The notes: a model not told the origin generated them from the sequence alone. DNA of 64,000 nucleotides from Streptomyces nitrosporeus (GCF_008704555.1 NZ_CP023702.1:558001-622000); one strand, 5' to 3'; shown: positions 31,546-40,979, counted from the first letter of the stretch. Translations and numbers: made by a program.

Positions 31546-32760
31546 ATGAGCTACTTCTCCCTCGCCCTGACCGAGGAGCAGCAGGATCTGCGCGACTGGG
31601 TGCACGGCTTCGCCGCCCAGGTCGTCCGCCCGGCGGCGGCCGAGTGGGACGCCCGCGAGGAGACCCCCTGGCCGGTCATCCAGGAGGCGGCCCGGATCGG
31701 CCTCTACGGTTTCGAGTCACTGGCCGACATGTACGGCGATCCCAGCGGGCTCTCCCTCCAGATCGCCAACGAGGAGCTGTTCTGGGGCGACGCCGGTATC
31801 GGCATGGCCCTGTTCGGCACCTCGCTCGCGGTCGCCGGCATCTTCGCCTCCGGGACCCCCGACCAGCTCGCCGAGTGGGTCCCGCAGTGCTACGGCGACG
31901 CGGACGACCCGAAGGTCGCGGCCTTCTGCGTCTCCGAGCCGCAGGCCGGGTCCGACGTCTCCGCGATGACGACGAGGGCCCGCCACGACGAGGCCAAGGA
32001 CGAGTGGGTGCTCTCCGGCCAGAAGGCGTGGATCACCAACGGCGGGATCGCCGGGGTCCATGTGGTGGTCGCCTCCGTCGACCCGTCCCTCGGTGCTCGC
32101 GGCCAGGCCGCGTTCATCGTCCCGCCGGGTACGGCGGGCCTGACGGCGGGCCGTACCGTCAGGAAACTGGGCCTGCGCGCCTCCCACACGGCGGACGTCT
32201 TCCTGGACGACGTCCGCGTGCCGGGCCACTGCCTGCTCGGCGGGAAGGAGAAGCTGGACGCCCGCCTCGCCCGCAACCGCGAGGGCACGGGTGCGGGACG
32301 CCAGGCGGCGATGGCCACCTTCGAGGTCAGCCGCCCCACGGTCGGCGCCCAGGCACTGGGCATCGCCCGCGCCGCGTACGAGTACGCGCTGGAGTACGCC
32401 GGTGAGCGCGAGGCCTTCGGCCGGCCGGTCATCGAGAACCAGTCGATCGCCTTCGCCCTGGCCGATCTCCGTACCGAGATCGAAGCGGTACGCCTGCTGA
32501 TCTGGCAGGCCGCCTGGATGGCCCGCAACGGCCGCGCCTTCGACGCGGGCCAGGGTTCCATGTCCAAGCTCCGTGCGGGCGAACTGGCCGTCGCGGCGAC
32601 GGAGAAGGCCGTCCAGATCCTCGGCGGCGCGGGTTACAGCAGGGAGCACCCGGTGGAGCGGATGTACCGCGACGCCAAGATCTACACCATCTTCGAGGGC
32701 ACCAGCGAGATCCAGCGTCTGGTCATCGCCCGCGCGATCTCGGGCCGTCACATCCGCTGA
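31546..32760 (+). CDS. Acyl-CoA dehydrogenase
   Basis: The product has 404 residues. The three acyl-CoA dehydrogenase domains are visible: an N-terminal helical domain (LTEEQQDLRDWVHGFAAQVV), the beta domain with VAAFCVSEPQAGSDVSAMTT and QKAWITNGGIAGV, and the C-terminal domain with YAGEREAFGRPVIENQSIAF. The C-terminal motif is IFEGTSEIQRLVIAR. The catalytic Glu is E384 in EGTSEIQ. The enzyme is FAD-dependent alpha,beta-oxidation of an acyl-CoA; chain length and branching cannot be told. It is co-transcribed with the SCP2 gene (4-bp gap) and followed by a terminator. Confidence 0.92.
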   Translation: MSYFSLALTEEQQDLRDWVHGFAAQVVRPAAAEWDAREETPWPVIQEAARIGLYGFESLADMYGDPSGLSLQIANEELFWGDAGIGMALFGTSLAVAGIFASGTPDQLAEWVPQCYGDADDPKVAAFCVSEPQAGSDVSAMTTRARHDEAKDEWVLSGQKAWITNGGIAGVHVVVASVDPSLGARGQAAFIVPPGTAGLTAGRTVRKLGLRASHTADVFLDDVRVPGHCLLGGKEKLDARLARNREGTGAGRQAAMATFEVSRPTVGAQALGIARAAYEYALEYAGEREAFGRPVIENQSIAFALADLRTEIEAVRLLIWQAAWMARNGRAFDAGQGSMSKLRAGELAVAATEKAVQILGGAGYSREHPVERMYRDAKIYTIFEGTSEIQRLVIARAISGRHIR

Positions 32761-32766
32761 GCCCGG

Positions 32767-32823
32767 CCGCACACGGACCGTCCGCCCCGGCACACGCTGC
32801 CCGCCGAAGCGGTCCGTGTGCGG
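32767..32823 (+). terminator. Hairpin terminator after the acyl-CoA dehydrogenase gene
   Basis: A perfect 14-bp inverted repeat (CCGCACACGGACCG at 32767-32780; CGGTCCGTGTGCGG at 32810-32823) has a 29-base loop. It lies 6 bp past the stop. Confidence 0.65.
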
Positions 32824-32887
32824 GCCCGGTTTCCCCGCCCGCACACGGGAGAGACGCTTTTCGGCCCGCCCCCCGTAGAATCGGCCC

Positions 32888-33061
32888 ATGCCCATACCTC
32901 CCGCCGAGCCGGCGCCTGCCCGCTCGCTCACCGAGCTGAACGCGGCGATCCGTGCGCTCGTGCACGGCGGCCTGGGCTCTCCCGAGGCCCGCCGGGAGTA
33001 CGAACGGCTCCTCGTGGAGTGGGCGGCGGCGGTCCAGGCGGATGTGAGCGACGCGGCCTGA
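32888..33061 (+). CDS. Small hypothetical protein (57 residues)
   Basis: The ATG at 32888 opens MPIPPAEPAPARSLTELNAA, then IRALVHGGLGSPEARREYER and a LLVEWAAAVQ end, stop at 33059-33061. It is strongly helical with good Streptomyces codon bias. Small proteins of this helical type are common in the genus. It lies alone between a terminator and the convergent P450 gene. The function is unknown. Confidence 0.6.
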   Translation: MPIPPAEPAPARSLTELNAAIRALVHGGLGSPEARREYERLLVEWAAAVQADVSDAA

Positions 33062-33098
33062 CCGGCGCCGGACCACGGCCGCCCCGTGCCCCCGGTGT

Positions 33099-34322
33099 TC
33101 AGCCGTTCACCGGGGTGAAGCGGACCGGGAGCGCGGCCGGGCCGCGGGTGAAGACGCCCTGTTCCACCGGGACGAATCCGTCGGCGAGCCGCAGGCCGGG
33201 CATCGCGTCGAGGAGCTGGTTCACGCCGGCGACGACCTCGGCGCGGGCCAGCAGCGCGCCGACGCAGAAGTGCCGGCCGAGCGCGAACGCCAGGTGGTCG
33301 GCCGCTGCGGAGAAGGCGTTGGCGGTGGTCAGGTCCGTGCGGAAGATGTCGAAGCGGTCCGGGTCGGCGTAGCGTTCCTCGTCGCGGCCCGCCGAACCGA
33401 TCAGGCAGGTGACGGTGGCCCCCGCCGGGACGGTGCCTCCGGTCAGTTCCACCGGGTTCGCGGTCTGCCGCATGATCATGTGGACGGGCGGGGTGTAGCG
33501 CAGGGTCTCCGCGAAGGCCCGTTCGATCAGGGACCGGTCCTCGCGGACGGCGGCGAGCTGGGCGGGGTGGGCGAGCAGGTTGGCGAAGAGCGAGGCGAGG
33601 GCCTTGTCGGTGGTCTCCCCGCCGGCCGCGAGCAGCAGGCTGCAGAAGGCCTTGACGTCCTCGTCGCTCATCGTCACACCGTCGACCTCGGCGGCGCAGA
33701 GCACGGAGAGCAGGTCGTCGCCGGGGGACTCCCGGCGCCGGCGGATGACCGGGATCATGTACTCGGCGAACTCCCGCCGGGTCCGCTCCCCCGCCGCGGC
33801 GACGGCCGGGTCGCCCGCGAGGTTGCCGAGGAAGGCGATGACGCTGGTGTACCAGCCGTGGAAGCGCCGGTGGTCCGCCCGGTCCAGCCCCAGCATGTCG
33901 GCGATGACCAGGACGGGGAAACGGGTCGCGAAGTCCTCGACCAGGTCGGCCTCGCCGGTGTGGCGGAAGGCGTCGACGAGCTCACGGGCGTTGCGTTCGA
34001 TGACCGGCAGGAACCTCTCCTGCAGGCCGGCACCGCGGAAGGCGGGGGCGACCAGGGCCCGGCGCACGGAGTGCTCCCGGCCGCCGAGCTGGAGGATGGT
34101 CCTGCCGTGGACGGGTTCGAGCTGCCAGTCGTAGTTCTCGGTGGTGAACTCCTGCGCCTTGTCCCTGAAGACCCTCTCGATGTCCTCGTACCGGGAGACG
34201 AGGTAGCTCCCGGTCGCCTCGTGGCGGATCAGCGGCGCGTCCCTGCGCATGGTCCGGTAGGCCCGGTAGGGGTCGGCGGCGAAGGCGGGCGAGAGAATGT
34301 CGGGCGGCGGTGCCTGGGACAC
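33099..34322 (-). CDS. Cytochrome P450
   Basis: The product is 407 residues from the GTG at 34322, supported by AGGAGT five bases upstream; the longer frame to 34460 overlaps the divergent gene. P450 landmarks are all present. The I-helix is LLLAAGGETTDKA, the K-helix is ETLR in AFAETLRYTPPVH, and the heme loop is FALGRHFCVG with Cys about 353. It is a soluble bacterial class I type needing ferredoxin. The substrate is unknown. It is divergent from an ATP-grasp gene across about 90 bp, with an MFS exporter further on, which suggests a small biosynthetic or tailoring set. The lipid-related genes on the other side make a lipid substrate an alternative. Confidence 0.92.
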   Translation of the reverse strand: MSQAPPPDILSPAFAADPYRAYRTMRRDAPLIRHEATGSYLVSRYEDIERVFRDKAQEFTTENYDWQLEPVHGRTILQLGGREHSVRRALVAPAFRGAGLQERFLPVIERNARELVDAFRHTGEADLVEDFATRFPVLVIADMLGLDRADHRRFHGWYTSVIAFLGNLAGDPAVAAAGERTRREFAEYMIPVIRRRRESPGDDLLSVLCAAEVDGVTMSDEDVKAFCSLLLAAGGETTDKALASLFANLLAHPAQLAAVREDRSLIERAFAETLRYTPPVHMIMRQTANPVELTGGTVPAGATVTCLIGSAGRDEERYADPDRFDIFRTDLTTANAFSAAADHLAFALGRHFCVGALLARAEVVAGVNQLLDAMPGLRLADGFVPVEQGVFTRGPAALPVRFTPVNG

Positions 34323-34413
34323 GTGGGACTCCTGTGAGAGGGGGACGCGAACGGGCAGCGTCCCCGAGCCTATTGATCCGCGGCACTGTCCCGCATCCCC
34401 CTGGGAGTACATG

Positions 34414-35268
34414 GTGAACGCCCTGTCCGGTGCCCCGCGCACCTCCGTTCTCTTCGTCACCGACCTCGCCTACCAGGCGCGGGGCCGCCGCTACTGCGAC
34501 GAGGACGTCTTCCTGACCTCCAGGCTGCGGGAGGCGTTCGACGTGGCGCTCTGCCACCCGAAGGACGCGGCGGCGCTGCTGGACGGATTCGACGCCGTGG
34601 TCGTACGCAACAGCGGTCCGGTGCTGTACTACCCGGAGGCCTACGCCGCGTTCCGCAACCGCGCGCGCGAGGTGGGGGCCAGGGTCTACAACAGTCTGGA
34701 CGGCGGCGGCGACATGGCCGGCAAGCAGTACCTGGTCGATCTGACCCGCGCCGGCTGCCCCGTGATACCCACCGTGGACCGCGTCGCCGACCTGGGGCTG
34801 CTGCCCGGGGCCGCCGAGTACGTGGTCAAGCCGAAGCTGGGCGCCGACTCGGCCGGGCTGCGGTTCGTCCGTGAGGCGGAGCTGGCCGGGGCGTTCGCGG
34901 ACGGCGGGGACGGCGAGGGCGCGCTGCTGGTCCAGCCCCGGATCGGCTTCCGGTACGAGGTGTCCTTCTACTTCGTCGACCAGGACTTCCAGTACGCCCT
35001 GTACGCCCCGGACCCGGAGCGGCGCTGGGTGCTGGAGCCGTACACCGCGAGCGGGGCGGACCTGGACTTCGCCCGGCGGTTCGTGGCGTGGAACAGTCTC
35101 AGCCGCGGTATCCAGCGGGTGGACGCCTGCCGGACCGCCGGGGGCGGGCTGCTGCTGGTCGAGCTGGAGGACCTCAATCCGTACCTCTCCCTGGACCTGC
35201 TGCCCACCGGTGTCAGGGACGCGTTCGTGGCCCGGATGATCACCGCCGTGCGGGAGCTGACGGCCTGA
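34414..35268 (+). CDS. ATP-grasp domain protein
   Basis: The product is 284 residues from the GTG at 34414, with GGGAG 6 bases upstream; the ATG three bases earlier is also possible. The order fits ATP-grasp ligases. An N-terminal Rossmann-like part ([34 protein letters not shown]) leads to [20 protein letters not shown] before the grasp. Then come [18 protein letters not shown] (ATP lysine and gly-rich loop), [20 protein letters not shown] and [15 protein letters not shown] (metal-binding E...N). It resembles RimK/glutathione-synthase-like ligases that make a carboxylate-amine bond. No partner peptide gene was found. Divergent from the P450; followed after 55 bp by an MFS exporter. Confidence 0.75.
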   Translation: MNALSGAPRTSVLFVTDLAYQARGRRYCDEDVFLTSRLREAFDVALCHPKDAAALLDGFDAVVVRNSGPVLYYPEAYAAFRNRAREVGARVYNSLDGGGDMAGKQYLVDLTRAGCPVIPTVDRVADLGLLPGAAEYVVKPKLGADSAGLRFVREAELAGAFADGGDGEGALLVQPRIGFRYEVSFYFVDQDFQYALYAPDPERRWVLEPYTASGADLDFARRFVAWNSLSRGIQRVDACRTAGGGLLLVELEDLNPYLSLDLLPTGVRDAFVARMITAVRELTA

Positions 35269-35323
35269 CCCGTCCGGCTGTCATCCGCATGCGCCACCCG
35301 GGTGCCGGTGTGAGGGTGCAAGC

Positions 35324-37399
35324 GTGACGACTGCCAGCGAGACCGCCCCCGCCCCGCGGAGTGCCGCCGCGCCCCCCGTGCTCGATCCCCGGCGCAGGAA
35401 CATCGTTTTCGCGACCATCGTGCTCGGGATCCTGCTGGCCGCGCTGGACCAGACGATCGTGGGGACGGCCCTCCCGACGATCGTGTCGGACCTCGGCGGC
35501 GCGGAGCACATGTCGTGGGTCGTGACGGCCTATCTGCTGGCGGAGACCGTGGCGACGGTGCTGGTCGGCAAGTTCGGTGACCTCTTCGGCCGGAAGCTGG
35601 TCTTCCAGATCTCCGCGGTCGTCTTCATCGTCGGCTCGTTCCTGTGCGGTCTCGCCTCGAACATGCTGCTGCTGATCATCTGGCGGGGGGTGCAGGGCAT
35701 CGGCGCGGGCGGTCTCATGGTGACGTCGATGGCGCTGATCGCCGATGTGATCCCGCTGCGCGACCGGGGCAAGTACCAGGGGGCGATCGGGGCGGTGTTC
35801 GGGGTGGCGACGGTGGTCGGGCCGCTGCTCGGCGGGCTGTTCACGGACCATCTGTCCTGGCGCTGGGCGTTCTACGTCAATGTGCCGATCGCGATCGTGG
35901 TGGTGATCGCGGCGGCCCGCACCATTCCCTCGGTCCGGGCGGCGGGGCGGCCCGTCATCGACTACCTGGGCATCGCGCTGGTCGCGGTGGGGGCGAGCGC
36001 GCTGATCCTGGGGACGAGCTGGGGCGGCAACGAGTACGCCTGGGGCTCGCCGGTCATCCTCGGGCTGTTCGCGGGCGGTGTGGTGGCGCTGGCGCTGTTC
36101 TGCCTGGTGGAGCTGCGGGCGAAGGAGCCCATGCTGCCGATGCGGCTGTTCCGCAACCCGGTGTTCTCGGTGTGCTCGATCCTGAGCTTCATCGTCGGTT
36201 TCGCGATGCTCGGCGCGATGATCTATCTGCCGACGTACCTCCAGTACGTGGACGGGGACTCGGCGACGCTGTCGGGGGTGCGGACGCTGCCGCTGGTCCT
36301 GGGCCTGCTGGTCGCGTCGGTCTTCAGCGGCAACGTGGTCAGCAAGACCGGCCGCTACCGGATCTTCCCGGTCATCGGCACGCTGGTGATGGCGGCGGGG
36401 CTGTTCCTGCTGTCGCGGATGGGCCCGGACAGCGGGGTGTGGCTGGAGTCGCTGTACATGCTGGTGCTCGGTGCCGGCATCGGGCTGTCGATGCAGGTGC
36501 TGACGATCGCCGTGCAGAACACCGTGGACTACGCGGACCTGGGGACGGCGACCTCGGGCGTCACCTTCTTCCGGACCCTGGGCAGCTCCTTCGGCACGGC
36601 GGTGTTCGGCACGATCTACGCCAACGCCCTCCGGCCCAATCTCACCCAGGGCGTCGAACAGGCGGCCAGGGCCGGGGGCGATCCCGCGGCACTGGCCCGG
36701 GCCGCCGAGAGCCCGCAGGCCGTGCACGCGCTGCCCGCCGGGCAGACCGCGCCGCTGGCGCAGGCCTACGCCGACACACTGCACACGGTCTTCCTGTGGA
36801 CGGTGCCGGTGGCGCTGCTCGGCTTCGTCGTCTCGCTGTTCCTGAAGCAGGTCAAGCTCCGTGACACGGCGCGGGCGAGCTCCACCGACATGGGCGAGGG
36901 CTTCGCGCAGCCGGGCCCCGGGGACTCGGAACGGCTGCTGGAGACCTCGGTCGCCCGGATCCTGAGGGACGCCGGTCCCGGCACGGCTCGGCGCATCGTC
37001 GCGGACTCCGACACCCGCCTCGACATGGCGGGGGCCTGGGCGGTGATGCAGGTGGACCTGTTCACGCGGATGGTCGGCCATGCGGGGCTCACCCTGATCG
37101 CGACCCGCCACCGGCTTCCGCCGGAGGTGCTGGTGCCGGTCTTCGACCGGATGATCGAGGAGGGCTACCTCACCGGGGACGGGCACCTGTTCACCCATAC
37201 GGCGGCGGGCAGGCGTGAGGCGGCGACGATCTCGGCCGCCTGGGGCCGCTGGCTCAACGAGCGGCTCGCAGAGGACGGGGCCCGGCCCGACGACCGGCGG
37301 CTCCGGGCCGCCGTCGACGTGATCGCCAAGCGGCTCCTCGCGGAGGACCTGGCCGAGGAGCCGGCCCCGTCGGACACCCGGGTCACCGTCCCGGTCTGA
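35324..37399 (+). CDS. DHA2-type MFS drug exporter with C-terminal winged-helix domain
   Basis: The product has 691 residues and a GTG start. Residues about 25-515 are a 14-TM DHA2 (EmrB/QacA-like) transporter with [29 protein letters not shown] (motif A) and [32 protein letters not shown] is motif C. The last ~170 residues are soluble. [40 protein letters not shown] and [20 protein letters not shown] read like a MarR/PadR-type winged helix. Such fusions exist in actinobacteria, but the role of the C-terminal domain is not established. It could be a ligand or DNA sensor. Confidence 0.85.
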   Translation: MTTASETAPAPRSAAAPPVLDPRRRNIVFATIVLGILLAALDQTIVGTALPTIVSDLGGAEHMSWVVTAYLLAETVATVLVGKFGDLFGRKLVFQISAVVFIVGSFLCGLASNMLLLIIWRGVQGIGAGGLMVTSMALIADVIPLRDRGKYQGAIGAVFGVATVVGPLLGGLFTDHLSWRWAFYVNVPIAIVVVIAAARTIPSVRAAGRPVIDYLGIALVAVGASALILGTSWGGNEYAWGSPVILGLFAGGVVALALFCLVELRAKEPMLPMRLFRNPVFSVCSILSFIVGFAMLGAMIYLPTYLQYVDGDSATLSGVRTLPLVLGLLVASVFSGNVVSKTGRYRIFPVIGTLVMAAGLFLLSRMGPDSGVWLESLYMLVLGAGIGLSMQVLTIAVQNTVDYADLGTATSGVTFFRTLGSSFGTAVFGTIYANALRPNLTQGVEQAARAGGDPAALARAAESPQAVHALPAGQTAPLAQAYADTLHTVFLWTVPVALLGFVVSLFLKQVKLRDTARASSTDMGEGFAQPGPGDSERLLETSVARILRDAGPGTARRIVADSDTRLDMAGAWAVMQVDLFTRMVGHAGLTLIATRHRLPPEVLVPVFDRMIEEGYLTGDGHLFTHTAAGRREAATISAAWGRWLNERLAEDGARPDDRRLRAAVDVIAKRLLAEDLAEEPAPSDTRVTVPV

Positions 37400-37432
37400 C
37401 GCCGCCGCGGTGGCCGCCCGGTGCCGGCCGGT

Positions 37433-38020
37433 TCACAGCTCCCAGGACCGGGGGCGGTCCAGGGCCTCCCACTCCGGGCGGAGCAGCGAGAGGACCGCGT
37501 TGTCGTAGCGACGGCCCCGGTGCATGCAGGACGAGCGGCGGACACCCTCCCGGACGAAGCCCGACGCGGCGAGCACCGCGAGGGCGGCGGTGTTGCCGGT
37601 GTGGGTGAAGGCCTCGACACGGTGCATCGGGAGTTCGCCGAAGGCCAGGTCGGTGAGGGCGTCGAGGGCGGCCGTCCCGTATCCGCGGCGGCGGTGTGCG
37701 GGGTCCAGCATCAGACAGGCCTCGGCGGTGCCTTCCGAGAGCTGCTGGCCGGTCAGGGCCGCGAGTCCGATCGGCGTGCCGTGCGGGTCGAGGACGAGGA
37801 AGTCGTCGCGGTCGGTATCGCCGAGGTGGCGCTCGACACGCTCGCGCAGATCGTGGAGGGAGCCGGGCCAGACGCCGGTCTCGTGGGCCGCCACCGGGTC
37901 CGAGCGCCAGCGGTGGACGAGCTCGGCGTCCTCGATCTCCAGCGGGGTGAACGTCAGGCCGTCCCGGCCGCGCCAGCAGGGGTTGCGTGGGGTGTCCGGT
38001 TCGGCCGTGTCCTGGTCCAT
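37433..38020 (-). CDS. GNAT-family N-acetyltransferase (RimJ/RimL-like)
   Basis: The product is 195 residues from the ATG at 38020. GNAT motifs are LTFTPLEIEDAELVHRWRSD at the start, EACLMLDPAHRRRGYGTAAL (acetyl-CoA pyrophosphate loop R-R-x-G-x-G) and HTGNTAALAVLAASGFVREG. The group acetylates alpha-amino groups of proteins or small amines. The substrate is unknown. It is convergent with the MFS gene. Confidence 0.85.
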   Translation of the reverse strand: MDQDTAEPDTPRNPCWRGRDGLTFTPLEIEDAELVHRWRSDPVAAHETGVWPGSLHDLRERVERHLGDTDRDDFLVLDPHGTPIGLAALTGQQLSEGTAEACLMLDPAHRRRGYGTAALDALTDLAFGELPMHRVEAFTHTGNTAALAVLAASGFVREGVRRSSCMHRGRRYDNAVLSLLRPEWEALDRPRSWEL

Positions 38021-38094
38021 GCGCGGATCGTACGAGGCCGTGGGCGCGGTGGCCCACCGGTTTTCGGGTGCCGCCTCCCTCCCCCGGCGGGCCC

Positions 38095-38532
38095 TCAGTC
38101 GGCGAAGACCGCCGTCGTGTACACCCAGGCGCCGTCGTGGCGGGCGAACCGGCTCTGCTCGTGGAGGGAGCCGGGGGCGGCGCCGTGGGTGAAGTGGGCG
38201 CGGAAGGTGACGGTTCCGGTGGTGTGGAAGGGGCTGCCCTCGGTGGTGCCGAGGATCTCCAGACCCGTCCAGCGGGTGCCGGGGTCCAGGTCGAGGGTGG
38301 CCGGACGGGTGTCCGGGTGCCAGGTGCGCAGCAGATAGGCGGGGTCCTGGACGGCGAAGGCCGCGTACCGCGAGCGCATCAGCGCCTCGCAGGTCGGGGC
38401 GGTCCGGCCACCGGCGTGGAAGCGGCCGCAGCAGTCGGCGTAGGAGGCGGGCAGGCCGCACGGGCAGGGCGAGTCCGCGGTGGTGCGGCGGGCGGGGGCC
38501 GGCCGGTGCGGGCGGGAGGCGCGTCGTGACAT
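38095..38532 (-). CDS. YchJ-family SEC-C motif protein
   Basis: The product has 145 residues. The N-terminal zinc-binding SEC-C motif CPCGLPASYADCCGRFHAGG lies near 23-42. It is followed by TCEALMRSRYAAFAVQDPAY, which is typical of the UPF0225/YchJ family, and an NTF2-like fold. The function is not established. It is a single-gene unit. Confidence 0.85.
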   Translation of the reverse strand: MSRRASRPHRPAPARRTTADSPCPCGLPASYADCCGRFHAGGRTAPTCEALMRSRYAAFAVQDPAYLLRTWHPDTRPATLDLDPGTRWTGLEILGTTEGSPFHTTGTVTFRAHFTHGAAPGSLHEQSRFARHDGAWVYTTAVFAD

Positions 38533-38765
38533 GGGGCCATTGTCCCGCGTGCCGGCGGGCCGGGGTCCCGTGGCGTCCGGGGGTGGTCCGTCGGCTCCTC
38601 CGCGGACACCGGGGACAGAGGCCGCGGCCGGTGTACTCCTGCGGCAGGCCGGCCCGGGCCCGGCGGGGCGGGAGCCGGCCGGCGCGTCCGGGGCGGGCTG
38701 CCGGAGACCGGGGGGCGCGGAGGCGGATCAGATCAGGCAGGTCAGGCGGGCGGGCAGGCAGGTCG

Positions 38766-38795
38766 GGTCAGGTCAGGTCAGGTCAGGTCAGGTCA
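38766..38795. repeat. Six tandem GGTCA pentamers over the DUF397 stop codon
   Basis: Six perfect 5-bp units lie on the plus strand, with a less regular GCAGGTCAGGC stretch before them. The stop codon of the DUF397 gene (38788-38790) is inside the array. Slippage would mostly alter sequence past the stop and so have little coding effect. Confidence 0.85.
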
Positions 38796-39024
38796 GCAGG
38801 AAATCGGCCTGTCCTGCCTTGGCACCCTGGATGAAGGCGGCGATCTCGCCGTTGGAGTAGATGAGCGCGGGGCCGTCGGGGTCCGCGGACTGGCGGACCG
38901 CCACCCTGCCGTCGGCCAGCTTCATGGCCTCGATGCAGTTGCCCCCGTTACCACCGCTCCACGGCTTGTACCAGCCTTCGGTGCCGAGATCGGCGGCCGG
39001 CATGCCGTTGTATATGTGGTTCAT
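38788..39024 (-). CDS. DUF397 protein
   Basis: The product is 78 residues, MNHIYNGMPAADLGTEGWYK. It has PWSGGNGGNCIEAM and VAVRQSADPDGPALIYSNGE, the DUF397 hallmark (WxKSxxSxxxxxCVEVA, VRDSKxPxGPxL). These small proteins pair with XRE/DUF5753 regulators in Streptomyces development (whiJ- and abaA-like loci) and may act as antagonists. The start overlaps the stop of the XRE gene (ATGA at 39022-39026). Confidence 0.9.
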   Translation of the reverse strand: MNHIYNGMPAADLGTEGWYKPWSGGNGGNCIEAMKLADGRVAVRQSADPDGPALIYSNGEIAAFIQGAKAGQADFLLT

Positions 39025-39884
39025 CACAGCTCCTTGCGGAAATCCCGGAGGATCTCCTTCGTGCGTTGTGCAGTCGCGGCCTGGGCCGCCATGCGGTCCA
39101 TGACCTCGAGGTAGGAAGCCACCTCCGGGCGCGCGTCGAAGTAGACGGCACCGGTCAGGTACTCGCTGTAGACCATGTCGGGCAGTTCGGGGACGGAGAA
39201 GCGGAAGAGGACGAACGGCCCGTAGGTGCCCGGGTGGTGCCCTGTGGCGAACTCCGCGATCTGCAGGGTGACATGGTTCATGTCCGTGGCGTCGAGCAGT
39301 CTGTCGATCTGCGCCCGCATGATCCCGGGACTGCCGACGGGGCGGCGCAGGACGGTCTCGTCCATCACCACCCACAGCTTCGGCGCCTCGTCCTTGGTGA
39401 GCAGCGACTGCCGCTCCATCCGCAGCGCCACATGGCGCTCGATGTCCTCGGGACGGGTCTGGCCGACCGCGCCGGTACGCATGACGGAGCGCGCGTAGTC
39501 CTCGGTCTGGAGGAGGCCGGGGACGAAGTGCGGTTCGTACATACGCAGCAGACTGGCCGCGCCCTCCAGGCTGACGTACATGCTGAACCAGTCGGGCAGC
39601 ACGTCGTGGAAGCGCTGCCACCAGCCCGGCTTGTTGGCCTCCTCGGCGAGTTCGACGAAGGCGTCCGTCTCGGCGTCCGTGATGCCGTAGGCCTTCAGGA
39701 GGAGCTGGACGTAGGGGATCTTCAGCCCGACCTCCGCGGTCTCCATCCTGCGTATCGTCCCGGGGGCGACGCGGAGAACCTTGGAGGCCTGGTCACGGTT
39801 CAGGCCGGCGCGCTCCCGCAGGTCCTGCAGGCGCTTGCCCAGAACGACCTGGCCCACGGTCGGGGCGGACCGCGGTTCGCTCAC
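39024..39884 (-). CDS. XRE-family regulator with DUF5753 (WhiJ-like)
   Basis: The product is 286 residues from the GTG at 39884, with GGGAGGT upstream. The HTH is near 18-55 (LQDLRERAGLNRDQASKVLR, PGTIRRMETAEVG). DUF5753 has MYEPHFVPGLLQTEDYARSV, RMERQSLLTKDEAP, VTLQIAEF and PFVLFRFSVPELPDMVYSEY. It is translationally coupled to DUF397 and divergent, across about 205 bp, from an HATPase gene. This is the classic whiJ-type arrangement. Confidence 0.9.
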   Translation of the reverse strand: MSEPRSAPTVGQVVLGKRLQDLRERAGLNRDQASKVLRVAPGTIRRMETAEVGLKIPYVQLLLKAYGITDAETDAFVELAEEANKPGWWQRFHDVLPDWFSMYVSLEGAASLLRMYEPHFVPGLLQTEDYARSVMRTGAVGQTRPEDIERHVALRMERQSLLTKDEAPKLWVVMDETVLRRPVGSPGIMRAQIDRLLDATDMNHVTLQIAEFATGHHPGTYGPFVLFRFSVPELPDMVYSEYLTGAVYFDARPEVASYLEVMDRMAAQAATAQRTKEILRDFRKEL

Positions 39885-40089
39885 TTCAGACCTCCCGATG
39901 CGCTGTATCCGAGCAGTGTGCCATGCCGGCCGACAGAGGAGAACTGCCACTCTGGATTTTTCAGAGTGCCTCTTGCCAAGTGTTCTTGTCAGGGGGAGAG
40001 TTGCTCCGTGAACCCGTTCACGTGGTTGCCACTGCCTTGTTCCGTGACAGTGCGAAGCGTGACGCAGCCCCCACTGTGAGGAATCGGTC

Positions 40090-40548
40090 GTGGCACCTGG
40101 CAGTGCGCTCATCCCCCGGCTCGCGGACACCGGCGCCGGGACGGCAGCGCTCCGTTATCGCTTCGCGCTGCCGGCACGGCCCGGGTCCGTCGCGGACGCG
40201 CGGCAGTTGACCCGGGCGCGGCTGAGGGAGTGGCGGCTGGACGCCGACACCTGCGACTCCGCGGTCCTCATCGTGTCCGAACTGGTCACCAACGCGGTGG
40301 TGCACACGGCCAGCGCGCAGGTCGTGTGCGAACTGGAGCGCTCCGGGGGCGCCCTGCGGATATCGGTGCGCGACCAGGGCCACCAGCCCGGCGGCCCGCG
40401 GATCTCGCCGTCCGCGGACGACGAGCACGGGCGCGGTCTGCTCCTCGTGGACTCGCTGAGCGCGGCCTGGGGTTCGCACGACGCGGGGGACGCGTCCGGG
40501 AGAGTGGTCTGGGCGCGGCTGGTTTGGGACCCGGAGGCGGCATGCTGA
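40090..40548 (+). CDS. RsbW-like ATP-binding protein (HATPase_c_2)
   Basis: The product has 152 residues and a GTG start. The Bergerat ATP-binding fold shows the N-box SELVTNAVVHTAS near 67-79 and the G1 box ISVRDQGHQPG; DDEHGRGLLLVDSL holds G2. Such stand-alone ATPases accompany DUF397/XRE pairs in Streptomyces and are considered anti-sigma-factor-like or regulatory. Its stop overlaps the next gene's start. Confidence 0.85.
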   Translation: MAPGSALIPRLADTGAGTAALRYRFALPARPGSVADARQLTRARLREWRLDADTCDSAVLIVSELVTNAVVHTASAQVVCELERSGGALRISVRDQGHQPGGPRISPSADDEHGRGLLLVDSLSAAWGSHDAGDASGRVVWARLVWDPEAAC

Positions 40549-40979
40549 GGCACGCGCTGGCCCATTTCCTCGGGGCACGCCGTTTCCGCCCGGTGGAGGA
40601 GCCGGGCGGCGGCCGGGTCCGGCTGTCGCTGCCGCCCGCCCTGACGACGAGTCTGGGCTGCGACGCGGTGGGGGTGCCCGCCCGGTACGGCTTCCGGCTG
40701 ATGTCGCACCTTCCGCGCGCGGGGTGCGTGTTCGCCGACGCGGACCAGTGGTGGTGGATCGTCCCCTCGGGTTCGGACCTCGACCTGAACTGGCCGGAGC
40801 AGGTCTCGTACGCCGCCGGGGCCGTCGTTCCGGCGGGACGGCCGCGGCTGATCCACACGCCCGAGAGCCGTACACCGTACACCCCGCCGATCCCGCTCTA
40901 CCTCATGGTGTGCCAGGTCACCGGTGTGGCGCCGTCGTGGACGCCGTCCGGGCGCCCGAGAGCGGTCCCCGCGCCCTGA
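40542..40979 (+). CDS. Conserved hypothetical protein partner of the HATPase
   Basis: The product is 145 residues from the ATG at 40542, overlapping the HATPase gene by 7 bp (ATGCTGA). It has LGCDAVGVPARYGFRLMSHL, FADADQWWWIVPSGSDLDLN and YTPPIPLYLMVCQVTGVAPS. There is no signal peptide. The overlap and coordinated direction suggest that the two proteins act together. The family is not identified. Confidence 0.65.
   Translation: MLRHALAHFLGARRFRPVEEPGGGRVRLSLPPALTTSLGCDAVGVPARYGFRLMSHLPRAGCVFADADQWWWIVPSGSDLDLNWPEQVSYAAGAVVPAGRPRLIHTPESRTPYTPPIPLYLMVCQVTGVAPSWTPSGRPRAVPAP

Noticed and set aside
35240..37198. 652-codon minus-strand frame opposite the MFS gene
   Set aside because: Composed of Arg/Gln/His-rich low-information sequence, the usual antisense shadow of a GC-rich gene; the plus-strand frame has clear transporter motifs.
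38766..38795. Phase-variation switch of the DUF397 gene by GGTCA slippage
   Set aside because: The array begins only at the last codon and extends past the stop, so copy-number changes hardly alter the protein.
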